Below are positions 1 through 5,912 of a DNA stretch of 8,106 bases, one piece after another. Where the stretch lies: contig JAABSI010000114.1 in assembly GCA_011390455.1 (NCBI GenBank), positions 1 to 8,106 of the forward strand, given 5' to 3'. The stretch comes from Trueperaceae bacterium (lineage in GTDB: Bacteria > Deinococcota > Deinococci > Deinococcales > Trueperaceae). The notes below the pieces were generated by a model that saw only the letters and a list, made by a program, of their open reading frames with translations, was not told the origin of the DNA and did no database searches. Every line of letters begins with the position of its first letter. Position 1 is the stretch's first letter. A program made the position numbers and the translations under genes.

Positions 1-3
1 GTC

Positions 4-813
4 GTGACCCACGATGCCCTGAACGGTCCGCTCCCACGGCCGTCTCCCGCATGCGATGCGCCCGTAACCTCGCCCTTCCCCGACTCCCTGATCGTGCGCG
101 GGCAGGAGCGGACCTTCCTCGCGCGCGTGCCGGCCGACGCGGGCGCCGCGCCGCGAGCGCTGGTGATCGCCTTCCACGGCCGCACCAACGACGCAGCGCA
201 GGTGCGGCGCTACTTCGGCCTCGACGACGCGCTCCCCGAGGCGATCCTCGTGTACCCGAGGGCCCTGCCGGTCGGTTCGGGCACGTTCGCCTGGAGCGAT
301 CCCGGTGATCCCCCCGACCGCCAGCGCGACTTCGCGCTGGTCGACGCCCTGATCACGTCCTTCGGCGCCGCGCACTGCCTCGACCTCGACCGGGTGTTCG
401 TCGTCGGCCACTCGCTCGGCGCCTACTTCGCGAACGACGTCGCGTGCCGCATGGGCGACCGGATCCGGGCGGTGGCCTCGATCGCCGGCGGCCTGCAAGG
501 CGATGGCTGCGTCGGGGGTGCGGCCGCGCTGCTCGTCCACCACCCGGACGACCGCTTGGTGCGGATGCGCGAGGGCGTCGCGGCGCGCGAGGCGTTCCTC
601 ACGGTCAACGGGCTCGCTTCGCAGCCGGCCGCTTCGATCGCGGCCGGCCCGCTCGAGCGCTTGCGCTGCACGCGCCACGGCGACGCGGGCACGGTGGATC
701 CGGTCGTCTGGTGCGCGCGCGACGACGCCACGACGCCACGGGGCCGCGACCCGCACACCTGGCCCACCGGAACCGCGGCCGCGATCGGCGCGTTCCTCGC
801 AGGCCTCCCCTAG
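4..813 (+). CDS. Alpha/beta-hydrolase, PHB-depolymerase / feruloyl-esterase-like (5' end uncertain)
   Basis: This is a probable serine esterase of the polyhydroxybutyrate depolymerase/LpqC-like group, which hydrolyses ester bonds in polymeric or aromatic ester substrates. Counting from the GTG at 4 (269 aa), the fold markers are in order: an oxyanion-hole FHG at residues 58-60, the nucleophile elbow GHSLG at 135-139 (Ser137), an acid candidate in HHPDD (Asp182 or Asp183), and a catalytic His in DPHTWP (His251). Six cysteines (17, 125, 148, 169, 222, 237) suggest disulfides and an extracytoplasmic location. No signal peptide is visible from this GTG, and the frame stays open to base 1, so the true start may lie left of the window. 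The next gene follows on the same strand after 82 bp. The hydrolase fold is secure; the substrate is inferred. Confidence 0.8.
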   Translation: MTHDALNGPLPRPSPACDAPVTSPFPDSLIVRGQERTFLARVPADAGAAPRALVIAFHGRTNDAAQVRRYFGLDDALPEAILVYPRALPVGSGTFAWSDPGDPPDRQRDFALVDALITSFGAAHCLDLDRVFVVGHSLGAYFANDVACRMGDRIRAVASIAGGLQGDGCVGGAAALLVHHPDDRLVRMREGVAAREAFLTVNGLASQPAASIAAGPLERLRCTRHGDAGTVDPVVWCARDDATTPRGRDPHTWPTGTAAAIGAFLAGLP

Positions 814-882
814 CGCTTCACGCGTGCGACCCGGGAGCATCGCCCCTGGACGGGGTCGCGGCGCCTCGTGTTGGCTGGAGCC

Positions 883-888
883 GAGGAG
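883..888 (+). promoter_or_regulatory. Ribosome-binding site fixing the start of the serine hydrolase
   Basis: GAGGAG lies 7 nt before the ATG at 896. It decides between this start and the much longer open frame that runs upstream to 503, whose extra sequence is an Arg/Ser/Ala-rich shadow of the preceding esterase gene. Confidence 0.75.
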
Positions 889-895
889 AGCCACC

Positions 896-1981
896 ATGCC
901 CGTCGCCCCGCACCCCACCCGCCGGTATCCGGACGCGGCCCTCCTGGAGGAGGCGCTCGCCCGCATGACGCGCAGCCGTGCCGTGCACGGCGCCATCCTC
1001 TGCGTCGAGAGCGGCGACGGGCGCCTGTCGTGGTGCGGGGCGGCCGGCAACCTCAGGGTCGATCGGCGCTACTTCGTCGCCAGCGTCACCAAGCTGTACG
1101 TGACCGTCGTGGTGCTGCGGCTCCGCCAGGAAGGGCGGATCGAGCTGGACGATCCGATCGGCCGCTACCTGCCGGCCGAGCTGATCCGCGGGCTCCACGT
1201 GCTGGGCAGCGTCGACCGGACGGCCGACGTCACCGTCCGGCAGCTGATCTCGAACACCTCCGGCATCACCGACTACTTCTTCGGCAAAGGCCCCGACGGC
1301 AAGCGCTCGGCCGACGCCCTCCTCGGCGGGCAGGACGAGGCGTGGCCCCTCGAGCGGATCGTCGAGCGGGTGCGCACCCTCGAGCCGCGGTTCGCGCCCG
1401 GCCAGGCCGGGAAGGTCCACTACTCGGACACCAACTACGCGCTCCTCGGACGGATCATCGAGACCATCACCGGCCAGACGGTCGCCGACGTGTTCCAGGA
1501 GTACGTCTTCGACGAGCTCGGCCTGCGCGACACCTACGCCTTCAGCGACCCGCACGACACGACGCCGGCCCCGATGTACTACAAGGACGGACCGGTGCAC
1601 GTGCCGCGCTACATGGCGTCCATCACCGCCGAGGGCGGCATCGTCTCGACGGCCCCCGAGGTCATGACCTTCCTGAAGGCGTTCTTCACCGGCCGCTTCT
1701 TCCCGCGCGAGACCGTGCAGGAACTCAAGCAATGGAACCGCATCTACTTCCCCGGCCAGTTCGACTACGGGATCGGCCTGGAGAAGCAGTGGATCCCCTG
1801 GATCATGTCCCCGCGGAACCCCATCGGCGAACTGCTGGGGTTCTGGGGCCAATCCGGCGCCTTCGCCTTCCACAACCCGACGCGCGACCTGTACTTCACC
1901 GGCACCGTCAACCAGCTCAGCGGCTTCGGGCATGGCGCGGCCGTCAGCGCGATGCTGCGCATCATGAAGTCGGTCCGGTGA
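896..1981 (+). CDS. Beta-lactamase-fold serine hydrolase (penicillin-binding-protein-like, class C/esterase type)
   Basis: A 361-aa protein of the serine beta-lactamase/DD-peptidase superfamily (Pfam Beta-lactamase). Members act as DD-carboxypeptidases, esterases or peptidases through an acyl-enzyme. The SxxK motif is S63-V-T-K66 (in FVASVTKLY), carrying the nucleophile and general base. The second motif is Y176-S-D178 in HYSDTNYALLG, where many relatives have YxN. The third position, normally K/H-[ST]-G, is read as Q319-S-G321 in FWGQSGAF. VRQLISNTSGI (about 115-124) and LDDPIGRYLP (85-93) are further family hallmarks. No signal peptide or membrane segment is seen, so a cytoplasmic location is inferred, which argues for an esterase or peptidase rather than cell-wall work. 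It converges with the kinase gene on the other strand. The fold is certain; the substrate is unknown. Confidence 0.9.
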   Translation: MPVAPHPTRRYPDAALLEEALARMTRSRAVHGAILCVESGDGRLSWCGAAGNLRVDRRYFVASVTKLYVTVVVLRLRQEGRIELDDPIGRYLPAELIRGLHVLGSVDRTADVTVRQLISNTSGITDYFFGKGPDGKRSADALLGGQDEAWPLERIVERVRTLEPRFAPGQAGKVHYSDTNYALLGRIIETITGQTVADVFQEYVFDELGLRDTYAFSDPHDTTPAPMYYKDGPVHVPRYMASITAEGGIVSTAPEVMTFLKAFFTGRFFPRETVQELKQWNRIYFPGQFDYGIGLEKQWIPWIMSPRNPIGELLGFWGQSGAFAFHNPTRDLYFTGTVNQLSGFGHGAAVSAMLRIMKSVR

Positions 1982-1983
1982 CG

Positions 1984-2011
1984 TCGGGGGCGCCGTCGCC
2001 CTCACCCCCGA
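1984..2011. terminator. Possible bidirectional terminator between convergent genes
   Basis: TCGGGGG (1984-1990) can pair with CCCCCGA (2005-2011), and a nested GGGCG/CGCCC stem (1988-1992 with 1997-2001) is an alternative. It spans the 20-bp gap between the two convergent stop codons and overlaps the kinase stop. There is no T-run on either strand, so the assignment rests on position and stem only. Confidence 0.3.
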
Positions 2012-2862
2012 ACCACCTCCTGCACCACGTGCTCCGGCGCCGCGTCGACGCCATGGGTGCGGAAGGTCGCGCACAGCGACGCCGCGTCGCGCTCGAGCAG
2101 CGCCCGCGCCTCCCGGTGGTCCGCCTCGACCGCTTGCGGCAGGTCGATCACGACGGCCTCGCCCCGCCACCAGAGCAGGTTGTACGTGGAGTAGTCGCCG
2201 TGCACGATGCCCGCGCGCCAGAGCGCCGCGAGCGCGCGGACCGACGCATCGAAGGCGCGTCGCCCTTCGTCGGGCGCGAGCCGCAGGTCGGAGAGCCGCG
2301 GCGCCGGCCCGCTCGCGTCGCCGACGAAGCGCATCAGCACGACCTCGCCCGCGGCGCCGATATCGGACGCGTCCGGACCGATCAGCGGTTCGGGCACCGG
2401 GACCCCGGCGCCGAACAGCCGCCACAACATCGCGTACTCGTGCGCGGCCCACAGCCGCCCCTGCGCGCGGCGGCCGGCCGCGCTGCGCTGGGTGAGGGCC
2501 TTCTCGATGCGCGCGTCGCCCACGTAGCGACCGGCCCGGTAGCGCCCGTCGTTCTTGAAGGAGCGGACGGCCAGGTCGCGGTAGACCTTGACCGCCGCGA
2601 GCCCGAGGCGGGTGCGACCGAGGTAGACGGTCGCCTCCTTGCCGCTCTTGAGCTCGCCCTCGATGGCGTCGAGGTAGCCGCGTTCGAGCATCCAGGCGAT
2701 CTCGGGAACGGGTGCCTCGGCGTCCCGATCGGGGACGAGTTCGTCGGACCGCAGTCGGCCGCGCGGCTTGCGGCGGTCGCGGCGACGGGAGAAGAGTTCT
2801 TGGGAAGGTTCGTGCGCGTCGGTGTCGAACGGCCGCTTCAAGCGGGCCTCCTGCGCGCCCAT
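2002..2862 (-). CDS. RIO-family (RIO1/RIOB-like) atypical serine kinase/ATPase
   Basis: An ADP/ATP-dependent kinase of the RIO family; the cellular role of the bacterial members is poorly defined. From the ATG at 2862 the protein has 286 aa. Visible motifs are the RIO phosphate-binding loop SGKEATVY (73-80, in place of a glycine-rich loop), the ATP-binding lysine in AVKVYR (Lys92), the catalytic loop HGDYSTYN (221-228, with Asp223 and Asn228), and the metal-binding loop VIDLPQAVEADH (Asp240). The activation segment and substrate lobe of eukaryotic-type kinases are missing, as expected. The N-terminal 60 residues are basic and rich in Arg/Lys. The frame is open upstream to an ATG at 3042, but that start has no ribosome-binding site, adds low-complexity sequence, and overlaps the leader elements described separately. 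The ATG at 2862 has only a weak AGG before it, in keeping with control by the upstream hairpins. The family is clear; the start is moderately sure. Confidence 0.87.
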   Translation of the reverse strand: MGAQEARLKRPFDTDAHEPSQELFSRRRDRRKPRGRLRSDELVPDRDAEAPVPEIAWMLERGYLDAIEGELKSGKEATVYLGRTRLGLAAVKVYRDLAVRSFKNDGRYRAGRYVGDARIEKALTQRSAAGRRAQGRLWAAHEYAMLWRLFGAGVPVPEPLIGPDASDIGAAGEVVLMRFVGDASGPAPRLSDLRLAPDEGRRAFDASVRALAALWRAGIVHGDYSTYNLLWWRGEAVVIDLPQAVEADHREARALLERDAASLCATFRTHGVDAAPEHVVQEVVRG

Positions 2863-2873
2863 GCGGACCTGGG

Positions 2874-2905
2874 GCCGACGGGCGGTGCGTCGGCCGAGGC
2901 CGACG
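2874..2905 (-). promoter_or_regulatory. Two mutually exclusive stem-loops upstream of the RIO kinase start
   Basis: Read on the - strand, three segments occur in order: CGTCGGC (2905-2899), GCCGACG (2894-2888) and CGTCGGC (2880-2874). The middle one can pair perfectly with either neighbour, giving a 7-bp stem with a 4-nt loop (extendable by one pair) or a 7-bp stem with a 7-nt loop, but not both. The second stem ends 11 nt before the kinase ATG and would crowd its ribosome-binding region. The repeats and pairing are seen directly; a switching role is inferred. Confidence 0.5.
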
Positions 2906-2923
2906 GTGAGCTGGGCTGGGGAT

Positions 2924-2942
2924 CCCGGGACCGAAGCCCGGG
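2924..2942 (-). promoter_or_regulatory. UUCG-tetraloop hairpin in the kinase leader
   Basis: On the - strand, CCCGGGC, a TTCG loop, G, a bulged T and CCCGGG form a 6+1-bp stem capped by the very stable C(UUCG)G tetraloop. It begins 11 nt after the stop codon of the small leader ORF. A run of T is absent, so it is not a standard terminator. It may be an mRNA structure that pauses polymerase or protects the transcript. Confidence 0.45.
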
Positions 2943-2953
2943 TCAGCCGAAGC

Positions 2954-3010
2954 TCAGCGCGCAGGTACGGTCTCGGAACGGCGGTGGGTGCGGGGACGAA
3001 GCTGGGCCAT
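2954..3010 (-). CDS. Putative 18-aa leader peptide upstream of the RIO kinase
   Basis: A short ORF reading MAQLRPRTHRRSETVPAR, preceded by the best ribosome-binding site in the window and followed by hairpins before the kinase gene. Five of 18 residues are arginine, including an R-P-R triplet (5-7) and an R-R pair (10-11). Basic +X+ triplets are a known arrest motif in macrolide-sensing leader peptides; whether this one stalls ribosomes is inference. It lies in a different frame from the kinase and ends 91 nt before the kinase ATG. An alternative is that this is the true kinase N-terminus joined by a +1 shift (a CCCC run occurs at codons 6-7) or separated by a sequencing indel, because the kinase frame is open through the whole region. 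Confidence 0.45.
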   Translation of the reverse strand: MAQLRPRTHRRSETVPAR

Positions 3011-3016
3011 GCGCAC

Positions 3017-3026
3017 CACCTCCTTT
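3017..3026 (-). promoter_or_regulatory. Near-perfect Shine-Dalgarno of the leader ORF
   Basis: On the - strand AAAGGAGGTG matches the anti-Shine-Dalgarno over about nine bases, with GGAGG 8 nt before the ATG at 3010. It is the strongest ribosome-binding site in the window and points to the 18-codon ORF, not to the kinase start at 2862. Confidence 0.7.
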
Positions 3027-3059
3027 CCGATGTCGAGCGCATCGCGCGCTCGCGACCGT

Positions 3060-3088
3060 ACGTTAGGGGAACCGAGGCGGGCCGTCAA
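3060..3088 (-). promoter_or_regulatory. Sigma70-like promoter for the leader ORF and RIO kinase
   Basis: On the - strand TTGACG (3088-3083) and TAACGT (3065-3060) are separated by exactly 17 bp. The -35 box has five of six consensus bases; the -10 has the key first, second and last bases. The expected start is near 3053, about 43 nt before the leader ATG. The -35 box overlaps the TGA stop of the upstream flavoprotein gene, so the kinase can be expressed independently of it. Confidence 0.5.
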
Positions 3089-4356
3089 GCGCCCCCGGCC
3101 CCCGGGCGGCCCGTGACGCACACGCCGGTCTCGGGCAGCGCCAGCTCCACCCGGCGGGCCGCCTCCAGGTCGCCGCTCAACGAGGCGACCACGGAGCGCA
3201 CCTGCTCGTAGCCGGTGAGCATCAAGAAGGTCGGTGCTCGGCCGTAGCTCTTCATCCCGACCGCGAAGTAGCCCGCCTCGGGGTGCGCGAGCTCCGCCGC
3301 GCCGTGCGGCGGCACCGAGCCGCAGGAGTGGACGTTCGGGTCGATCAGCGGCGCGAGCCGCACGGGCGCCTCGGTGATGGGGTCGAGCTCCAGGCGCAGC
3401 TCGCGGACGAGCTCGACGTCGGGCCGGAAGCCGGTGGCGGCGACGATCTCGTCCACCACCCACCGCCGGCCGTCCTCCGCGACCACGCTCAGGCGCTCGC
3501 CGTGGCGTTCGATCCGTTCGACGCCGAACCCGGTCGCGAAGTCCACGCCGCGCTCCGCGACCAGCGCCCGCGCGCGCACGCCCAGGGCCCCCCGCTCGGC
3601 CAAGGCGTCCGCATCGCCGCCCCCGAACATGGTCCCGGGCTCGCTCCGCCGGATGGCCCACGCCACCTCGGTGCCGGGCGCTTCATGGGCGAGCGCGGCC
3701 AGGTCGAGCACGGCGTTGAAGGCGGAATGCCCCCCGCCGACGACCAGCGTGCGCTTCCCCGCGTACCGAGCGCGGTCGGCGCCGCGCACGTCGGGGATCG
3801 CGTAACGGATCCGGTCCGCGTGCGCGCGCTCGCCCACCGCCGGCACCCCACCGGCACCGATCGGGCCCGGCCGCGTCCAGGTCCCGGAGGCGTCGATCAC
3901 CGCACGCGCGTGGAAGCGCTGTTCGCCACCGGGGTGCTCGGCGACCACCAGGAACGGGGCCTCCTCGCGGCCCGCCGTCTTCATGCGGTCGTACCCGAGG
4001 CGGGTCACGGCGGTGACGCGATGGCCGAAGCGGAGCGCGGGCGCGAGCTCCGGCAGCGCCGCGAGCGGCTCGAGCAGGTCGCGCACCAGCTCGGCGCCGG
4101 TGGGGTGCGCATCGCCATCGGGCGCGCACCAACCGCGGCGTTCGAGGAGGCGCCGCGCTTCGGCGTCCACCACGTAGCGCCAGGGGGAGAAGAGCCGGAC
4201 GTGGCCCCACGCGCGCACCGAGTGGCCGACCGCCGCTCCGGCCTCCAGGACCAGGGTGGGGAGGCCGCGTGCGTAGAGGTGGGCGGCGGCGGCGAGGCCG
4301 ACGGGGCCGGCACCGATGACGACGACGGGCAGCTCGTTCGCAGGGTGGTCGCTCAT
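3085..4356 (-). CDS. FAD/NAD(P)-dependent flavoprotein oxidoreductase (monooxygenase/ArsO-like)
   Basis: A 423-aa two-dinucleotide-binding-domain flavoenzyme of the flavin monooxygenase/CzcO type, expected to oxidise or reduce a small substrate with NAD(P)H in the cytoplasm. From the ATG at 4356 the motifs are the FAD Rossmann GAGPVG (15-20) with the acidic residue of VLE at its strand end, a second NAD(P) Rossmann VGGGHSA (206-212), and the ATGFRPD motif (307-313). The C-terminal stretch around PHGAAELAHPEAGYFAVGMKSYGRAP (split here as about 350-374) is one I associate with flavoproteins near ArsR regulators and arsenic genes; that is recall, not proof. The ATG at 4356 is preferred because GGAGG precedes it by 4 nt. 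An in-frame ATG at 4374 lies inside an operator-like palindrome and lacks a ribosome-binding site. It is divergent from the MFS exporter, with shared regulatory DNA. Confidence 0.82.
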   Translation of the reverse strand: MSDHPANELPVVVIGAGPVGLAAAAHLYARGLPTLVLEAGAAVGHSVRAWGHVRLFSPWRYVVDAEARRLLERRGWCAPDGDAHPTGAELVRDLLEPLAALPELAPALRFGHRVTAVTRLGYDRMKTAGREEAPFLVVAEHPGGEQRFHARAVIDASGTWTRPGPIGAGGVPAVGERAHADRIRYAIPDVRGADRARYAGKRTLVVGGGHSAFNAVLDLAALAHEAPGTEVAWAIRRSEPGTMFGGGDADALAERGALGVRARALVAERGVDFATGFGVERIERHGERLSVVAEDGRRWVVDEIVAATGFRPDVELVRELRLELDPITEAPVRLAPLIDPNVHSCGSVPPHGAAELAHPEAGYFAVGMKSYGRAPTFLMLTGYEQVRSVVASLSGDLEAARRVELALPETGVCVTGRPGAGGA

Positions 4357-4371
4357 GAATCCTCCAGCATT

Positions 4372-4389
4372 CATCGATACCTATCGATG
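4372..4389. promoter_or_regulatory. Perfect palindromic operator O1 in the divergent intergenic region
   Basis: CATCGATA-CC-TATCGATG has perfect 8-bp arms and a 2-bp centre; its core is ATCGA-N6-TCGAT. It sits in the 5' untranslated region of the flavoprotein transcript, starting about 9 bp after the predicted start point, where a bound repressor would block elongation or initiation. The arm size and spacing suit a small dimeric winged-helix or similar regulator (ArsR/SmtB type is one option). No such gene lies in the window. Confidence 0.6.
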
Positions 4390-4404
4390 CGTTTTCTGGG
4401 GGTG

Positions 4405-4433
4405 AGCCTAGTAGATACATCGACGCTTGTCAA
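4405..4433 (-). promoter_or_regulatory. Promoter of the flavoprotein gene
   Basis: On the - strand a consensus -35 TTGACA (4433-4428) is followed after 17 bp by TAGGCT (4410-4405), which keeps the T-A-...-T frame of a -10 box. The predicted start is near 4398, giving an untranslated leader of about 42 nt that contains operator O1 and the GGAGG ribosome-binding site (4365-4361). Confidence 0.5.
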
Positions 4434-4434
4434 T
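4419..4434. promoter_or_regulatory. Second operator-like repeat O2 over both promoters
   Basis: ATCGA-N6-TCAAT repeats the architecture of O1 with one arm mismatch. It covers the -35 box of the - strand promoter and abuts the TATGAT box of the + strand gene, so one bound repressor could shut both genes. Centre-to-centre distance from O1 is 46 bp. Confidence 0.4.
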
Positions 4435-4435
4435 A

Positions 4436-4441
4436 TATGAT
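4436..4441 (+). promoter_or_regulatory. TATGAT -10 box for a leaderless MFS transcript
   Basis: TATGAT ends exactly 7 nt before the ATG at 4449, the spacing seen when transcription starts at the A of the start codon. No Shine-Dalgarno lies before that ATG, which supports a leaderless mRNA. A clear -35 box is missing (AGATAC at 17 bp), so the promoter may be weak or helped by an activator. Confidence 0.45.
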
Positions 4442-4448
4442 CGCCGCG

Positions 4449-5669
4449 ATGGGGTTCTACGGGTGGCGCATCGCGTGGGTGCTGGCGGTCACGCAGACGG
4501 TCGGCTACGGCGTCCTGTACTACGCCTTCGCCGTGTTCACGCTCCCGATGGAGGCGGAGCTCGGCCTCTCGCGCGCGCAGACCTCCGCGGCGTTCTCGTT
4601 CGGGCTGTTGGTCGCCGGCCTGGCCGCCGTCCCGGTCGGCCGCTGGGTCGACGCCCGCGGCGCCCGCCTCCCCATGAGCGTCGGCTCCGCGGCCGGCGCG
4701 CTCTTGGTGCTCGCCTGGTCCTTCGTCGACGGATGGACCGGTCTGATCCTGGTGCAGGCCGGCATCGGCCTCGCGATGGCGGCGACCCTGTACGACGTCG
4801 CCTTCACCGCGATCGCCACCTGGTTCCGCCGCGACCGCATCCGCGCGATGCTGATCGTCACGACGGTCGCGGGGCTCGCGAGCACCGTGTTCGTGCCGCT
4901 GGCGACGGCGCTGGTGGAGACGGTCGGTTGGCGCGACGCCCTGCGGTGGCTGGCGCTCCTGCTCGGGGCGACCGCGGTCCCCCTGCACGCGTGGGTGCTC
5001 CGCGACCACCCGCGACGCCTCGGTCTCGAACCGGACGGCGGCCCTGCGCGCTCCCACGCGGACCGCTCCGGCACCGCTCGGATCGAGCCGTCGCCCGAGG
5101 CGAGCATCGGGGCGCGCCAGGCGCTGCGCTCGGGCGTCTTCTGGTGGCTGTCCACCGCCTTCGCCCTCGACCGCGTCGCCATCGTCGCGGTGGCCGCCCA
5201 CGCCGTGCCGATGCTGCTCGAGCGCGGCTACGCTCCGGCGCTCGTCGCGGCGGTCGCCGGCTCCATCGGTTTGATGCAGGTCGTGGGCCGCTTGTTGTTC
5301 GCGCCGGCCACGAACCGCGCCTCGCTGGTGCACCTCGCCTCGCTCACGTACGCGGTGCGGGCGGTCGCGCTGCTGGGCCTGTTGCTCGTGCCCGGGGCCC
5401 TGGGGTTGTGGGGGTTCGCCGCGCTGTTCGGGCTCGCCAACGGGGCGAGCACGCTGGCGCGCGCCGGCTTGGTCGCCGACGCCTTCGGGCCGGCGCACTA
5501 CGGCACCATCAGCGGCGCGATGACCTCCCTGATGGCGGTCGCCCAGACCGCCGCACCGCTGGCCGTCGGCGCCCTCCACGTCCGGACGGGCGGGTACGAC
5601 GCGGCGCTGTGGGCGCTGGCCGCGGTGGCGGTGCTCGCGGCGCTGGCCGTGGCCCGGGTGCGGACGTGA
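4449..5669 (+). CDS. MFS transporter, 12-TM exporter (possibly ArsK-like)
   Basis: A 406-aa major facilitator superfamily permease of the inner membrane, probably a proton-driven exporter. About twelve hydrophobic segments are visible in two sets of six, with a hydrophilic central loop near residues 184-226. The motif-A-like GRWVDARGAR (64-73) lies between TM2 and TM3. The N-terminus GFYGWRIAW followed by GYGVLYYAF is typical of a family of short MFS proteins found beside ArsR regulators and flavoproteins, and the arsenite exporter ArsK is a possible relative. The protein contains no cysteine, so any trivalent-metalloid transport would not use Cys ligands. The start at 4449 is preferred over the ATG at 4437 because the latter lies inside the -10 box and neither has a ribosome-binding site. 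It is divergent from the flavoprotein and shares its operators. The fold is sure; the substrate is not. Confidence 0.87.
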   Translation: MGFYGWRIAWVLAVTQTVGYGVLYYAFAVFTLPMEAELGLSRAQTSAAFSFGLLVAGLAAVPVGRWVDARGARLPMSVGSAAGALLVLAWSFVDGWTGLILVQAGIGLAMAATLYDVAFTAIATWFRRDRIRAMLIVTTVAGLASTVFVPLATALVETVGWRDALRWLALLLGATAVPLHAWVLRDHPRRLGLEPDGGPARSHADRSGTARIEPSPEASIGARQALRSGVFWWLSTAFALDRVAIVAVAAHAVPMLLERGYAPALVAAVAGSIGLMQVVGRLLFAPATNRASLVHLASLTYAVRAVALLGLLLVPGALGLWGFAALFGLANGASTLARAGLVADAFGPAHYGTISGAMTSLMAVAQTAAPLAVGALHVRTGGYDAALWALAAVAVLAALAVARVRT

Positions 5670-5707
5670 ACGCGGTTCGAGGGTGCGGCCCGTCCGAGCG
5701 GCCGTTC

Positions 5708-5725
5708 CCGTCGCCAGCCCGACGG
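5708..5725. terminator. Hairpin after the MFS gene
   Basis: CCGTCG (5708-5713) and CGACGG (5720-5725) form a 6-bp GC stem with a 6-nt loop, 38 bp after the MFS stop. There is no T-run. It may be a weak or factor-assisted terminator. Confidence 0.25.
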
Positions 5726-5755
5726 CTTCGCGAACCCTGATCGCGGCGCGGCGCC

Positions 5756-5800
5756 GGCACCCCTCGCGTTCGCCCTCCGGGGGTGCCGTGGACGCCACGG
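5756..5800. terminator. Hairpin cluster in the spacer before the ice-binding gene
   Basis: GGCACCCC (5756-5763) pairs with GGGGTGCC (5780-5787), and directly overlapping it CCGTGG (5786-5791) pairs with CCACGG (5795-5800). The spacer between the MFS stop and the lipoprotein start (5670-5922, about 250 bp) holds no convincing gene. These stems and the hairpin at 5708-5725 are its main structure. Neither stem is followed by a T-run. No good promoter for the lipoprotein gene was found in the rest of the spacer. Confidence 0.35.
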
Positions 5801-5912
5801 TGGCATGAGAGGAGCGTTAAGGCCCGCATGTGCTGCCCGGGATCGTCGCTCGGCCGTTCCCGTGATACGCCTGAAGCGTTCCCCAACAACTGACAACTGT
5901 GGATGCGGACAC

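Noticed and set aside
826..859. Inverted repeat GCGACCC / GGGTCGC between the first two genes
   Set aside because: The stem is only 7 bp with a 20-nt loop and no T-run; at this GC content such repeats arise often, so I do not call a terminator.
818..2452. 544-codon - strand open frame opposite the serine hydrolase
   Set aside because: No family motif; it overlaps the kinase on the same strand in another frame and is explained by codon bias.
3040..3042. Upstream ATG at 3042 as the RIO kinase start (346 aa)
   Set aside because: It has no ribosome-binding site, lies about 11 nt from the predicted transcription start, and adds low-complexity sequence across the leader ORF and hairpins.
868..3066. 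732-codon + strand open frame spanning the serine hydrolase and the kinase region
   Set aside because: It crosses two well-supported genes in other frames and its translation is Arg/Ala/Pro/Gly-rich without any domain motif; long stop-free frames are expected at this GC content.
3283..4440. 385-codon + strand open frame opposite the flavoprotein gene
   Set aside because: It is antisense to a gene with clear FAD and NAD(P) motifs, and its own composition is Arg/Gly/His-rich without domains.
4371..5798. 475-codon - strand open frame opposite the MFS gene
   Set aside because: Its translation is low-complexity Arg/Gly/Glu/His-rich, with no motif, and is the antisense shadow of the transporter.
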